Notes: generated by a model not told the origin, from the letters alone. Positions 45,427 through 56,370 are shown, counted from the stretch's first letter. The stretch is 64,000 nucleotides of DNA from Rhodoplanes azumiensis (GCF_042682915.1 NZ_JBHUIW010000018.1:62001-126000); one strand, 5' to 3'. Numbers and translations: made by a program.

Positions 45427-46539
45427 ATGCCGCTTCGCTCGCCGCCGCTTCGCTCGCCGCCTCACGGTCCGACCGCTCTTCACCGCTGCCGTCTCGCGGC
45501 CGCGACGCTCGCCCGCGTGCTCGCCGTAGTCCTCGGCGGCACGCTCTGGCTCGCCGGGCTCGGAGCGCCGGCCGCCGCCGAGAAGCCGGCGCTCGCGCCC
45601 GAGACGAAGAGCTGGTCGGTCGACGGCGACTTCGCCCGCAAGGCCGCCGACGAGACGCCGCGCACGCGCGCCCGCATGAACCTGTCGGGCGCCGCCTGCG
45701 CACCGACGCGGCCGCGCTTCGCCTCCTGCCTGATCGTCAACGACGAGAAGAAGTACGCGCAGTTCTTCTCGGTGAAGGACCGCACGTTGGCGCCCGGCGC
45801 CGTGATCCGCCTCGTCGGCAAGGACGTGAAGGGCGATCCCGACGCCGAGGGCGCCGCCTTCGCGGACCGCTTCTTCTACGTGATCGGCTCGCACGGCCGG
45901 CCGCGCCACGGCGACGGGGCCGGGCGCTCGCGCTTCGTGGTGCTGCGCTTCCCGGTCGACGCCCGCGGCCGCCCTGCGTTCGAGGTCTCCGAGGAGGAGC
46001 CGACCGGCGTCGAGGTCTCGAGCCGGCTCGGCGAGGCGATACGCGACGCCGCGGGCCTCGGCGCCTTCTACGACCAGCCGCTCGACCACAACGGCGTCAA
46101 CATCGAAGGGATCGCGGTGAAGGACGGCCGCATGCATCTCGGTTTTCGCGGCCCCTCGGTCGACGGCGACGGCTTCGTCCTGAGCGTCGACGCGGACGCC
46201 GTGTTCACGCCCGACGAGCCGTTGCATCCGAAGGTGACGCGGCTGCGGCTCGGCAAGACCACCGGCATCCGCGATCTCGCCGCGGTCCGCGACGGGCTGA
46301 TCGTGCTCACCGGCCCGGTCAACGAGCAGGCGGTGGTGCCGGCGCTGTGGCACTGGAACGACAAGAGCGGCGCCCTCACGCCGCTCGGCACCCTGACGCC
46401 GGCCAAGGGCCTGCCCGAGGACGCCAAGGCCGAGACCGTGCTGGTGCTGCAAGATGCGCCGAAGCGGCCCCTGCGCGTGCTGATCCTCTACGACGGCGCC
46501 GAGAACGGCGCCCCGACGGAGTACCGGGTGAAGCGGTGA
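45427..46539 (+). CDS. Exported DUF3616 protein
   Basis: 370-aa protein. The N-terminus contains a duplicated LRSPPLRSPP stretch, then a hydrophobic export segment ending APAAAEK. The mature domain resembles DUF3616 beta-propeller-like proteins: NLSGAACAPTRPRFASCLIVNDEK, NIEGIAVKDGRMHLGFRGP and GIRDLAAVRDGLIVLTGP. It is probably periplasmic, function unknown. A full copy of the palindromic repeat follows the stop. Confidence 0.8.
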   Translation: MPLRSPPLRSPPHGPTALHRCRLAAATLARVLAVVLGGTLWLAGLGAPAAAEKPALAPETKSWSVDGDFARKAADETPRTRARMNLSGAACAPTRPRFASCLIVNDEKKYAQFFSVKDRTLAPGAVIRLVGKDVKGDPDAEGAAFADRFFYVIGSHGRPRHGDGAGRSRFVVLRFPVDARGRPAFEVSEEEPTGVEVSSRLGEAIRDAAGLGAFYDQPLDHNGVNIEGIAVKDGRMHLGFRGPSVDGDGFVLSVDADAVFTPDEPLHPKVTRLRLGKTTGIRDLAAVRDGLIVLTGPVNEQAVVPALWHWNDKSGALTPLGTLTPAKGLPEDAKAETVLVLQDAPKRPLRVLILYDGAENGAPTEYRVKR

Positions 46540-46574
46540 GGGTTGTCGCTCGGGATTCGCCTGATCAGATCACC

Positions 46575-46680
46575 GTCATTCCGAGGCTCGCGCGGCAGCG
46601 CGCGAACCCGGAATCCAGCGGCACGCACCGAGATCGTGTCTGGATTCCGGGTTCGCGGCTTCGCCGCGCCCCGGAATGAC
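46575..46680. repeat. Dispersed intergenic palindromic repeat, complete copy
   Basis: 106-bp imperfect palindrome with ends GTCATTCCGAGGC / GCGCCCCGGAATGAC and an inner AACCCGGAATCCAGCG / TCTGGATTCCGGGTT pair. It matches 62488-62590 closely and 63631-63732 less so. It lies between convergent genes. Confidence 0.8.
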
Positions 46681-46705
46681 TGCGACCAATCAGCCGAGTC
46701 CGGGC

Positions 46706-46996
46706 TCACTCGGCCAGCATCTCCTCGACGATCCGCGGGTTGCGGTCGACGAGCGCGAGCAGCACCCGGGCCGGCCCGTCCGGTGTCCGGCGTCCCTGCT
46801 CCCAGTTGCGCAGCGTCCCGATCGAAACTCCGATGCGAGCCGAGAACGCCTCCTGGGTCAGCCCGGTCTTTCGGCGGATGTCGTGAACATTGATGACATC
46901 CGGAACGTGCACGCGGACGCCCGGAACATCCTCCCCGCGCGCATGCGCGGCCGCTTCACGAAGCCCGCGCAGGATCCGTTCGGCCGCCTTGCTCAT
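46706..46996 (-). CDS. HTH antitoxin of a RelE/HigBA-type system
   Basis: 96-aa protein. The N-terminal part (MSKAAERILRGLREAAAHAR) binds the toxin in such systems. A XRE helix-turn-helix follows (VHDIRRKTGLTQEAFSARIG ... SIGTLRNWEQGRR) with the tail RNPRIVEEML. Its ATG at 46996 overlaps the toxin stop, so toxin is first and antitoxin second, as in HigBA. Expected to repress its own operon. Confidence 0.87.
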   Translation of the reverse strand: MSKAAERILRGLREAAAHARGEDVPGVRVHVPDVINVHDIRRKTGLTQEAFSARIGVSIGTLRNWEQGRRTPDGPARVLLALVDRNPRIVEEMLAE

Positions 46997-47349
46997 GTCC
47001 GCCTCCGCCGCCACGACCGCGCGATCTCTGCGGTCCACTGCTTGAACGCCGCGACCTCGGCAGCCGAGAAATTCGCCCGTTCGCCCTTGCTCAGCACGGC
47101 AATCAAGTAGACCGGTGCATCGGAACCAAAATACGCCGTCACGACCCGATAGCCCCCGCTCTTTCCTTTGCCGCGGCCGGCGATACGCACCTTGCGGACG
47201 CCGCCGGAGCCGCGAATCTCGTCACCGCGCAGGGGATCGGCGGCGATCGTGTCGACGATCGCTCGCCGTTCGTCGTCCGACAGCCCGACCGCTTCCGCGT
47301 CGCGGATGAACTGCGGCATCTCGGCGACGACATGCAGCGGCCGGGTCAT
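46993..47349 (-). CDS. RelE/HigB-like mRNA interferase toxin
   Basis: 118-aa RelE-superfamily toxin. Conserved basic core: RKVRIAGRGKGKSGGYRVV, then VYLIAVLSKGERANFS. The GKSGGYR block and AYFG..VYLI strand are typical of the HigB2/RelE branch. It would cleave mRNA at the ribosome when freed from the antitoxin encoded just downstream. Confidence 0.87.
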   Translation of the reverse strand: MTRPLHVVAEMPQFIRDAEAVGLSDDERRAIVDTIAADPLRGDEIRGSGGVRKVRIAGRGKGKSGGYRVVTAYFGSDAPVYLIAVLSKGERANFSAAEVAAFKQWTAEIARSWRRRRT

Positions 47350-47401
47350 CGGTCATATACGCCATTGGCGCAGTCGGTCAACGGGGAAGAACGGCCCCGC
47401 C

Positions 47402-49051
<1,650 letters not shown>

Positions 49052-49303
49052 GGCGAAGGATCCTGGCTCGTGTCCTGGCTCGGTGCGCGGGATGGCCGCT
49101 TATAGAACGATTACAGGATTTGGGGGAGAGGCGCGCCCACTAGCGTGGCTGGCATGTCGCACCAAGTCGGGCAGAACCGGATCGTCACCGGCAAACCGAA
49201 CGCGTAACTATGGCGTCGGAGTGTCGGGAGTGCACCCCGGCCCACTCAGGGTGACTAGAAGCGAGCTCAGTCACGTGACCAACCCTGACATAGGAGATCA
49301 CGG

Positions 49304-50023
49304 ATGCCAGGGATTCTCGTACTGAAGAACAACGCCCTTGTTATCCCAAAAGGCGGCTTTCAAATCTCGCTTTATGGTGAAAGCACCATTCAAGTCCACA
49401 TCGAGTACGATGTATGCCCCACATGGCTTGAGATATCAGCTAAACACCTGAATGAAGCAAAAACTTACTACAATAAAGCCATCAACATTGATAGCTTCAA
49501 GGATAAACGCAAAGCAGAGAATATCGAATTTAGCTTTCGAGCATCAATGCAGGCAATAATAGCCACGACTATCGCTTTTGATGCGCTCTACTCCAACCTC
49601 CGCGCACGAATGATTTTGCCTGTCGAACTTCTCACATCTTGGAAAAAGAATGGAACCGCTCGTTACGCAACAGTTTCGGAGATAATTCGACGCGCCTTGA
49701 ATCTTGGGAACGATTGCTCACAATCGCTTCGCGAGCAACTTAAGGAATTTTATCGGTTTCGAGATGCTGCCGTGCATCCAAGAGGAACCTCCACTCCGCC
49801 GGTTTTATTCGCGGAGATCGACGCTTTGGTAGAGCAGCGCTACGTTGAATTCAGATACGACAACGCTCATCAAGCAGTCAAAGCAGCAACCCAGATAGTG
49901 CACGACCTCGCAAATAAGGGAAAACCTGCGAACCGCGAATTAGACCACTATATAGCTAGCTTATCACCGAGAATAGAGCTACTTCGAAAAGATTGCGGGC
50001 TCTTTGAAGAACCCGCAACCTAA
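49304..50023 (+). CDS. HEPN-like protein of unknown function on an AT-rich islet
   Basis: 239-aa soluble protein encoded by markedly AT-rich DNA, unlike its neighbours, which suggests recent transfer. Residues 75-170 are helical and contain EFYRFRDAAVHPRG. R153-x4-H158 fits the R-x4-6-H motif of HEPN domains, used by many toxin and defence RNases. AGGAG at 7-nt spacing supports the ATG at 49304. No partner nucleotidyltransferase or antitoxin gene is adjacent. Function not assigned. Confidence 0.7.
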   Translation: MPGILVLKNNALVIPKGGFQISLYGESTIQVHIEYDVCPTWLEISAKHLNEAKTYYNKAINIDSFKDKRKAENIEFSFRASMQAIIATTIAFDALYSNLRARMILPVELLTSWKKNGTARYATVSEIIRRALNLGNDCSQSLREQLKEFYRFRDAAVHPRGTSTPPVLFAEIDALVEQRYVEFRYDNAHQAVKAATQIVHDLANKGKPANRELDHYIASLSPRIELLRKDCGLFEEPAT

Positions 50024-50026
50024 ATC

Positions 50027-50767
50027 TCAATTCACGGCGAAGCAGTACAACAGCCCGTCGCCGCCGGTGGAGCGCAGGTCCGCCTGGGTGCAGCCGCCGC
50101 CAGGGCCGCGCGAGGGGTGCGAGGCGTTCCACGACTTCGCCGGCGCCGAGTCGTCGAGGCCGGTGCGGTCGGAGTGGCCGACCATGGCGGCGCCCGTCGT
50201 GCTGCTCGTCCAGTTGCGGCAGGTGCGGTCCTCGCCGGGCGGGAAGGCGCGGCCGTCGGCCTGCGAGCCGGTGAGGATGTCGTGCCGGTTCGGCGTGTCG
50301 CCGCGGCCGTTGATCACCTCGCCCGTCTCGCTCAGCGCCGTCTGCTTGGTGAGGTTGTTGCCCGCCGAGTGCAGGTCGTCGACGTCCTTGGCGATGACGA
50401 CGCCCTTGGCGTTGCTCCAGGGGCCGCGGCCGATGCGGTCGCGGGCGTTGACGGCCGGGGCGCCGTCGGCCGCCTGGGTCGACAGATACGCCCGCCAGGT
50501 CTTGCCGCCCGCCCCCGCCGCTTGCGCGAGCGTCTGGCAATGGCGGTCGGCGCCGGCGAGGCCGCCGAGATCACCGCCCTTGCCCGGTCCCTGGCTGGTG
50601 ACGAAGAAGGTCATCGCACCGGCCTGCTGGGCGACGGCGGGCGCCGAGACCGCGATGCCGCCGACGAGCGCGAGCGCGGCGGCGACGATCCGGATCCCGT
50701 CACCCGAGACGGCCCTCCACGACGAGACAGTCCACGACGAGACAGTCCACGACGAAGCAGTCCTCAT
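50027..50767 (-). CDS. Secreted lectin-like (DUF1554-type) protein with repeat-encoded N-terminus
   Basis: 246-aa exported protein. The first residues are SSWTV repeats encoded by three 15-bp direct repeats. A signal peptide ends near residue 47 (APAVAQ), and a C-type-lectin/endostatin-like domain follows: GGLAGADRHCQTLAQAAG, WRAYLSTQ, RDRIGRGPWSNAKG and a C-terminal YCFAVN. GGGAGG upstream of the ATG at 50767 shows translation does begin before the repeat. The family assignment is by pattern; ligand unknown. It converges with the HEPN-like gene, 3 nt apart. Confidence 0.72.
   Translation of the reverse strand: MRTASSWTVSSWTVSSWRAVSGDGIRIVAAALALVGGIAVSAPAVAQQAGAMTFFVTSQGPGKGGDLGGLAGADRHCQTLAQAAGAGGKTWRAYLSTQAADGAPAVNARDRIGRGPWSNAKGVVIAKDVDDLHSAGNNLTKQTALSETGEVINGRGDTPNRHDILTGSQADGRAFPPGEDRTCRNWTSSTTGAAMVGHSDRTGLDDSAPAKSWNASHPSRGPGGGCTQADLRSTGGDGLLYCFAVN
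50716..50760. repeat. Three 15-bp tandem repeats at a translation start
   Basis: TCCACGACGAGACAG at 50716-50730 and 50731-50745, then a copy with two changes at 50746-50760. The 15-bp unit keeps the reading frame, so copy-number change would add or remove five residues before the signal peptide. Confidence 0.85.
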
Positions 50768-50849
50768 GGGCAGTCCTCCCTGTTGGTTTCTTCTGTCGGG
50801 CGGACCGGCGGCGGCCGGTCGCCCGTAACGAGGCCGGCCGCCGGACCAC

Positions 50850-51260
50850 TCAGGCGCCGAGCGGGGCGCGATAGTCGGCGTCGGCGACCGGCTCCATCCA
50901 GTCGACGTGCTTGTTGTCGGTGTCGGCCTCGTGCATCGCCAGGTGCTCCATGGCGACGTCGAGGGCGGCGCCGTGCCAGTGCTTCTCGCCGGGCGGGATC
51001 CACACGACGTCGCCGGCCCGCACCTCGCGCACCGGCCCGCCCCAGGTCTGCACCCGGCCCTTGCCGGCGACGATCACCAGGGTCTGGCCGAGCGGATGGG
51101 TGTGCCAATTGGTGCGGGCGGAGGGCTCGAACCGCACCCAGGCGGAGCGGATGCGGGCCGGCGGCGGCGCCTCGACCACCGGATCCTGCCAGACGGTTCC
51201 GGTGAACCAGTCCGGGTTCGCCCGCCGCGAGGGCACGCTGCCGCAGGGCTGAATGTCCAT
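50850..51260 (-). CDS. Small cupin-domain protein
   Basis: 136-aa single-domain cupin. Motif 1: WHTHPLGQTLVIVAGKGRVQ; motif 2: GDVVWIPPGEKHWHGA. The metal-binding His set is complete. It starts MDIQPCGSVP at 51260. It resembles cupins linked to carboxymuconolactone decarboxylase-like proteins; the reaction is unknown. Confidence 0.85.
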   Translation of the reverse strand: MDIQPCGSVPSRRANPDWFTGTVWQDPVVEAPPPARIRSAWVRFEPSARTNWHTHPLGQTLVIVAGKGRVQTWGGPVREVRAGDVVWIPPGEKHWHGAALDVAMEHLAMHEADTDNKHVDWMEPVADADYRAPLGA

Positions 51261-51442
51261 TGTTCTCGTTCTCCCGATCGTCGACACGAGGTCGTCCCGA
51301 CGCGCCGGCATCGGCGCTGTCGGGCGCACTATACGGCGTCCGCCGGCGCGGCGACGAGGGCATGCAAGGTCGGGAACCGGGCGGAACCGCGACGGCGGCC
51401 TCCGGTTGAACAGACGGGGGATGCGCGACCGGAGATGCCCGC

Positions 51443-51751
51443 ATGGCCCACCCGCCGCGACGACCGAACGGCCCCGGCCCTCACCTCGCCGGGGCGGCGC
51501 TGATCGGGAGCACGCTCGCCGTGGTGGCGGTCACGGGCTTCGCCGTGATCACCGACACACCGGCGGAGGGGCTGCTGCTGGTTGCCGAATCGGGATTCGG
51601 CGCCGGGCTTCTGGGGCTGGGCTTGGCGGGGCTGTTCACCTGTGCGGCGTTCGCCACCAGCTTCACGGCCCCGCTGGAGACCCCGCGGGGCGGCAGCGCG
51701 CGACCGCTCCCGGCGCGCGTCCGGATCCGGAGAATCGGCGGACGGCGATGA
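51443..51751 (+). CDS. Small membrane protein, hypothetical
   Basis: 102 aa with two hydrophobic helices (about 14-36 and 42-72) and a basic C-terminus (RVRIRRIGGRR). The ATG at 51443 follows GGAGATGCCCGC. No family recognised. Coding probability is moderate: helix pattern and ribosome site are supportive, but there are no conserved motifs. Confidence 0.5.
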   Translation: MAHPPRRPNGPGPHLAGAALIGSTLAVVAVTGFAVITDTPAEGLLLVAESGFGAGLLGLGLAGLFTCAAFATSFTAPLETPRGGSARPLPARVRIRRIGGRR

Positions 51752-51794
51752 GACGGGCTGCGGGACGGGCGCGGACACCGGGCCGCCGAGGTCG

Positions 51795-52352
51795 TCACTT
51801 CATCGTGGCGGGATCGAGCGCGGCCTGCGGGCGGGAGGCCTGCCACTTCGTCTTGTAGAGGCCGCGCAACGTCAGCGGGCCCCACTTGATTTCGGACACG
51901 CGCCAAGCCGTGCCGACCTTCATCAGCTCGACCGTGACGGTCTCCGGCTTGCCGAAGTTGGAGAACGACACGGTGCCCACCGCCTTCGCCGGACCGGCCT
52001 CCTTCACGTCGATCTTGAGGTCGGCGATGTCCCAGGCGTCGCGGCCGACGAACGGGTCGCTGCCGAGCACCAGGCCGGCGCCGGGCCGGGCCACGGCGTC
52101 GCCGTCCTCGAGGATCACCGAGGCGAGCCCGTGCGAGAAGTAACGCTTCACCGCCTCGGGCGAGTCGAGCGCCACGCCCTTCGCGGCCTGGGTCGAGTTG
52201 CCCACATAGGATTGGTAGATGCCCGACAGGAAGGTCTTGGCCGAAGGCTCGGTCTCGCGCGCCGCCGCCGGACCGACCGGCAGAGCGAGGGCCGCCGCGA
52301 CCAGGACAGCGGTCAGCACGGCGCAACGCCGCGACAGGGTTCGGACGGACAT
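51795..52352 (-). CDS. Exported DUF3828-like protein
   Basis: 185-aa periplasmic protein starting MSVRTLSRR at 52352, with signal peptide to about residue 31. The mature part has FLSGIYQSYVGNST, DSPEAVKRYFSHGLASVI, LGSDPFVGRDAWDI and SEIKWGPLTLRGLY, the pattern of the DUF3828 family, which resembles NTF2-fold lipoproteins. Function unknown. Confidence 0.75.
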   Translation of the reverse strand: MSVRTLSRRCAVLTAVLVAAALALPVGPAAARETEPSAKTFLSGIYQSYVGNSTQAAKGVALDSPEAVKRYFSHGLASVILEDGDAVARPGAGLVLGSDPFVGRDAWDIADLKIDVKEAGPAKAVGTVSFSNFGKPETVTVELMKVGTAWRVSEIKWGPLTLRGLYKTKWQASRPQAALDPATMK

Positions 52353-52727
52353 GGTGACGGCTCCCAGAAGACGAACTGCTCGACGCGCTGTGCCTGTGGA
52401 CGTGTGTTCTAGACGTGTGCCTGTGACCGGCATTTGTCGTGTTGGTCGGTCGGACCGGTGACCCGGTTCGGTTCGACGTGCGCTACAAAACCCGCGAAAC
52501 ACTAAAAAGTTGCTCCGAACGGGCTAGCTGGCCGATCACGAGTTCGGGAGGTGGTGAATCGTCCCCGATGCACCCTCGGCGGAGCGCCGGCCGCTGTTGC
52601 CGGAGGGCGACAACCGGGCGGAATCGGCCGGCCCCGGTTGCCGGAGGGCGGCGTGCCGTGGGATCGTGCCGATCGGATTCCGGCTCGGCCCCTGCGCCGG
52701 TCGAGACGACTCGAATCGAGGTCAGCG
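52353..52727. other. Divergent intergenic region
   Basis: 375 nt between two divergently transcribed exported-protein genes. No convincing gene or clear operator was seen; promoters for both genes should lie here. The segment around 52485-52515 is the most AT-rich part. Confidence 0.4.
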
Positions 52728-53036
52728 ATGCGCAAAGGTCTCCTCGCCGCCCTGCTGTTGCTGCCGTTCGCCGCGGCGCCGGCGGCGGCCGGCTTTCTCG
52801 ACGTCCCGCCCTTCAAGGGCAACGACACCGGCGGCATCATCGCCTGGTCGCCGGCGATCGCGCACACCTACCGGGACATCGCCGCGGCGCATTGCGCGAC
52901 CTGGTACAAGGCCGCCCGGATCACCAGCGTCCACAAGCGCTACGGCGACTACGTCTCGTTCGAGTGCCACTTCCCCAAGGGTTACGACCCGCGCAAGTGG
53001 ATGGTCTACGGCCCGCCGGTGCGCGCCCTCAACTGA
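52728..53036 (+). CDS. Small exported hypothetical protein
   Basis: 102 aa with a clear signal peptide (LLAALLLLPFAAAPAAAG). The mature domain is PPFKGNDTGGIIAWSP ... HCATWYKAARITSVHKRYGD ... FECHFPKGYDP, with two Cys that could pair. It resembles short conserved periplasmic proteins of Rhizobiales. No function assigned. Confidence 0.7.
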   Translation: MRKGLLAALLLLPFAAAPAAAGFLDVPPFKGNDTGGIIAWSPAIAHTYRDIAAAHCATWYKAARITSVHKRYGDYVSFECHFPKGYDPRKWMVYGPPVRALN

Positions 53037-53282
53037 TCGGGGCCGCGCCGGCACGCCGCGCCCGCGGAACAAGGCGAGAACCTCGCTCGGCGCGCCGTAC
53101 CCATCCGGCCATACTGCTCCCATAATCCTCGGCTTTGTGACCGGCGTGTCCTTGGCCCGCCGGGCCGCATCGGATAAACGAGATTTTTCCGCGTCGCGTG
53201 CCGGCTCGGCCGGGCTCGAAAGAGCCGGGTGTCGGCAGATGGCGACCGCGGGGCGGGCGGGTTCGGCGAGAGGGAAGCGGCC

Positions 53283-55526
53283 TTGAACGACGACAATCCC
53301 GACCGGCTGCGGCGCGTCTCGCTCCTGGAGCGCCTGCGGCGCTTCATGCTCGACCTCGATTCGCGGCTCGATTTCGGGCTCTTCAAGGGGTTTCGCTGGT
53401 CGCGCGAGATCGTCGAGCGGTTCGTGGTGTTCATGGACCGCTTCTATGTCGGTGGCTGGCGGCGCTGGCTGCTGGTCGAGCCGACCTCGGAGGCGCTGAC
53501 CCTCGGCCTCGTCGGCCTCGTGCTGATGCTGGCGCTCGCGATTCCCGCCTTCAACGAGACCTCCGACGAGGATTGGCTGAAGAAGTCCGAGCTCGCCGTC
53601 GTCTTCCTCGACCGCTACGGCAACGAGGTCGGCGCCCGCGGCATCAAGCACAACGACTCGGTGCCGCTCGAGGACTTCCCGGACCACCTGATCAAGGCCG
53701 TGCTGGCCACCGAGGACCGGCGCTTCTACGAGCATTTCGGCATCGACGTCGCCGGCACGCTGCGCGCCGTCGTCACCAATGCGCGGGCCGGCGGCGTCGT
53801 CCAAGGCGGCTCCTCGCTCAGCCAGCAGCTCGCCAAGAACCTGTTCCTGTCGAACGAGCGCACCATCGAGCGCAAGGTCAAGGAGGCGTTCCTGGCGATG
53901 TGGCTGGAGAGCCGCCTGACCAAGAACGAGATCCTCAAGCTCTATCTCGACCGCGCCTACATGGGCGGCGGCACCTACGGGGTGGACGCCGCGGCGCAGT
54001 ACTATTTCGGCAAGTCGGCCCGCGACGTGACCTTGCCCGAGGCGGCCATGCTGGCCGGCCTGTTCAAGGCGCCGACCAAGTTCGCCCCGCACATCAACCT
54101 GCCGGCGGCGCGCGCCCGCGCCAACGTGGTGCTCGACAACCTGGTCGAGGCCGGCTTCATGACCGACGGCCAGGTGTTCGGCGCCCGCCGCAACCCGGCC
54201 AAGACCATCGACCGCCGCGACGAGAGCGCCCCCAACTACTATCTCGACTTCGCCTTCGAGGAGATGCGCAAGCTCGTCGACAAGCTGCCGAAGTCGATCA
54301 GCGAGCGCGCCTTCGTGGTGCGCACCGCCCTCGATCCCGGCCTGCAGCAGGTCGCCGAGAAGGCGATCGAGGACGCCATCAAGCAGTACGGCCGCGACTA
54401 CCACGCCAAGCAGGCGGCGACCGCGGTGGCCGATCTCGACGGCGGCATCAGGGCGATCGTCGGCGGCGTCGACTACGGCGAGAGCCAGTTCAACCGCGCC
54501 ACCGACGCGCTGCGCCAGCCGGGCTCCTCGTTCAAGCCCTATGTCTACGCGACCGCCCTGATGTCCGGGCTGAAGACCAACAGCCAGGTGATCGACGGCC
54601 CGATCTGCGTCGGCAACTGGTGCCCGAAGAACTATTCGGGCGGCTTCTCCGGCGCCACCACGATGGTCTCGGCGCTGACCCGCTCGCTCAACACCGTGGC
54701 GGTGTGGCTGACCCGCAAGGCCGGCAACGGCAACGACCGCGCCGGCCGCAACAAGGTGGTGGCGCTCGCCAAGGCGATGGGCCTGACGACCCCGCTCACC
54801 GACACGCCGTCGCTGCCGATCGGCGCCGGCGAGGTCCGGGTGTTCGAGCACACGGTCGCCTACGCGACCTTCCCGAACGGCGGCAAGGCGGTGCGGCCGC
54901 ACGCCGTGCTCGAGGTGCGCACCGGCATGGGCGAGACCATCTGGCGCTTCGACCGCGACGGCCCGCAACCGCGCGAGGTGATGTCGCCGCAGGTCGCCGC
55001 CGACATGAACTTCATGATGAACAAGGTGGTCGAGGAGGGCACGGCGCGCCGCGCCATCCTCAACGGCATCAAGGCGGCCGGCAAGACCGGCACCACCAAC
55101 GCCTACCGGGACGCCTGGTTCGTCGGCTTCACGGGTAACTTCGTCTGCGGCGTGTGGTTCGGCAACGACGACTACTCGCCGCTCAACCGCATGACCGGCG
55201 GCTCGATGCCGGCCATGGTGTGGCACACCATCATGGAATACGCCCACCAGGGCATCGAGCTGAAGAACATCCCCGGCCTGCCGCCCAACCCGGCCCAGAT
55301 CGGCCCGCGCATCGCCGAGGGCGGCAGCGACGTGCCGCGGCCCGCGATGCTCTCCAGCAAGGGCGCCCAGTCGCTGGTGCGCATCGAGCGCCTGCTCGAC
55401 GAGGCGGCCCGCGCCGCCGCGGTGGCGACCACCCCGAAGCTCGGCCCGCAGACGGAAGCCCCGGCGCGCGTCCCGGGCGCGACGGCCGCGGCCGGGCCGA
55501 TCCTGCCCGCCGTGCGGCGGGATTAG
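53283..55526 (+). CDS. Class A penicillin-binding protein (1A family)
   Basis: 747-aa bifunctional peptidoglycan synthase. A transmembrane helix lies at about residues 72-90. The GT51 transglycosylase has VLATEDRRFYEHFG (catalytic Glu144) and GGSSLSQQLAKNLFL. The transpeptidase has SSFK at residues 415-418, an SLN motif in TRSLNTVAVW, and GKTGTTNA near 600. The TTG at 53283 was chosen for the AGGGAAG upstream; a GTG at 53229 would add 18 residues. It belongs to the inner-membrane wall-synthesis machinery. Confidence 0.93.
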   Translation: MNDDNPDRLRRVSLLERLRRFMLDLDSRLDFGLFKGFRWSREIVERFVVFMDRFYVGGWRRWLLVEPTSEALTLGLVGLVLMLALAIPAFNETSDEDWLKKSELAVVFLDRYGNEVGARGIKHNDSVPLEDFPDHLIKAVLATEDRRFYEHFGIDVAGTLRAVVTNARAGGVVQGGSSLSQQLAKNLFLSNERTIERKVKEAFLAMWLESRLTKNEILKLYLDRAYMGGGTYGVDAAAQYYFGKSARDVTLPEAAMLAGLFKAPTKFAPHINLPAARARANVVLDNLVEAGFMTDGQVFGARRNPAKTIDRRDESAPNYYLDFAFEEMRKLVDKLPKSISERAFVVRTALDPGLQQVAEKAIEDAIKQYGRDYHAKQAATAVADLDGGIRAIVGGVDYGESQFNRATDALRQPGSSFKPYVYATALMSGLKTNSQVIDGPICVGNWCPKNYSGGFSGATTMVSALTRSLNTVAVWLTRKAGNGNDRAGRNKVVALAKAMGLTTPLTDTPSLPIGAGEVRVFEHTVAYATFPNGGKAVRPHAVLEVRTGMGETIWRFDRDGPQPREVMSPQVAADMNFMMNKVVEEGTARRAILNGIKAAGKTGTTNAYRDAWFVGFTGNFVCGVWFGNDDYSPLNRMTGGSMPAMVWHTIMEYAHQGIELKNIPGLPPNPAQIGPRIAEGGSDVPRPAMLSSKGAQSLVRIERLLDEAARAAAVATTPKLGPQTEAPARVPGATAAAGPILPAVRRD

Positions 55527-55788
55527 ACCCGCGGTCGAGCGATCCGGCCGTGACAGACCTCGGGCAGGGCCCCTTCGGCGAATCCGGGAGTGGTTGGTCG
55601 CTCACCCCGTGTGAACGACCTCCGCCAGCGTCATGCGCGGGCTTGACCCGCGCATCCATCCGGAGAAAACGTCTTTGCGAAGCGATGGATCGCCGGGTCG
55701 AGCCCGGCGACGACACGGTGGCTCGGACGGCGCGTGTCGTCGTCCCGGCGTCGGTGAGGCATCGCGCGACCCGTGATCGGACACTCCC

Positions 55789-56370
55789 GTGCGGCTGCTG
55801 ATCGGTGCTCTTCTGTCCCTGGTGGTCGCGGCGGCGATCGGGCTCGGCTCGACCTGGCTGGCGCTGACCCGCGGCGTCGCCTTCGGCGGCGTGACGCTCG
55901 GCGCCTGGACGGCCTATCCGCGCGCCGGCAGCGCCGAGATCGATCCCTATGCGCGCGCCTCGGTGTCGCGCGGCGGCCTGCTGCCGGTCGGCCTCGGCGA
56001 CGGCGTCGCCTTCATCGCCGAGAAGGACGACAAGGGCCGCCCGTTCGACGGCCGCTGCGAGGTCCGCCTCTCCGGTGTCACCCCGCAGGCCCGGTTCTTC
56101 ACCCTGACCCTCTATCGGCCGGACGGCGCCCTGGTCGCCAACTCGCTCGGCCGCAGCGGCTTCACCAGCCAGGAGCTGGTCCGCCGCAGCGACGGCTCCT
56201 TCGAGATCGTGATCGCGCCGCGCGCCCGCCCCGGCAACTGGCTGCCGACCGGTGGGGTCGAGCGCTATCTCCTGGTGCTGCGCCTCTACGACACCCCGGT
56301 CGGCATCGCGACGCGGGCCGAGCGCGAGGCGCCGATGCCGTCCATCGTGGCGACGGAGGCCTGCTCGTGA
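55789..56370 (+). CDS. DUF1214-domain membrane-anchored protein
   Basis: 193 aa beginning with GTG. The N-terminal anchor helix is LLIGALLSLVVAAAIGLG; the domain has GAWTAYPRAGSAEIDPYARA and a C-terminal RPGNWLPTGGVERYLLVLRL, the DUF1214 signature. It overlaps the DUF1254 gene (GTGA). The pair is commonly co-located and may act together at the inner membrane. Function unknown. Confidence 0.85.
   Translation: MRLLIGALLSLVVAAAIGLGSTWLALTRGVAFGGVTLGAWTAYPRAGSAEIDPYARASVSRGGLLPVGLGDGVAFIAEKDDKGRPFDGRCEVRLSGVTPQARFFTLTLYRPDGALVANSLGRSGFTSQELVRRSDGSFEIVIAPRARPGNWLPTGGVERYLLVLRLYDTPVGIATRAEREAPMPSIVATEACS

Noticed and set aside
49130..49303. Attachment site or tRNA fragment at the edge of the AT-rich HEPN-like islet
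   Set aside because: No direct repeat, tRNA 3' end or integrase was found on either side.
50716..50760. Short CRISPR-like array
   Set aside because: Three contiguous 15-bp repeats have no spacers, and no cas genes are present; a simple tandem repeat.
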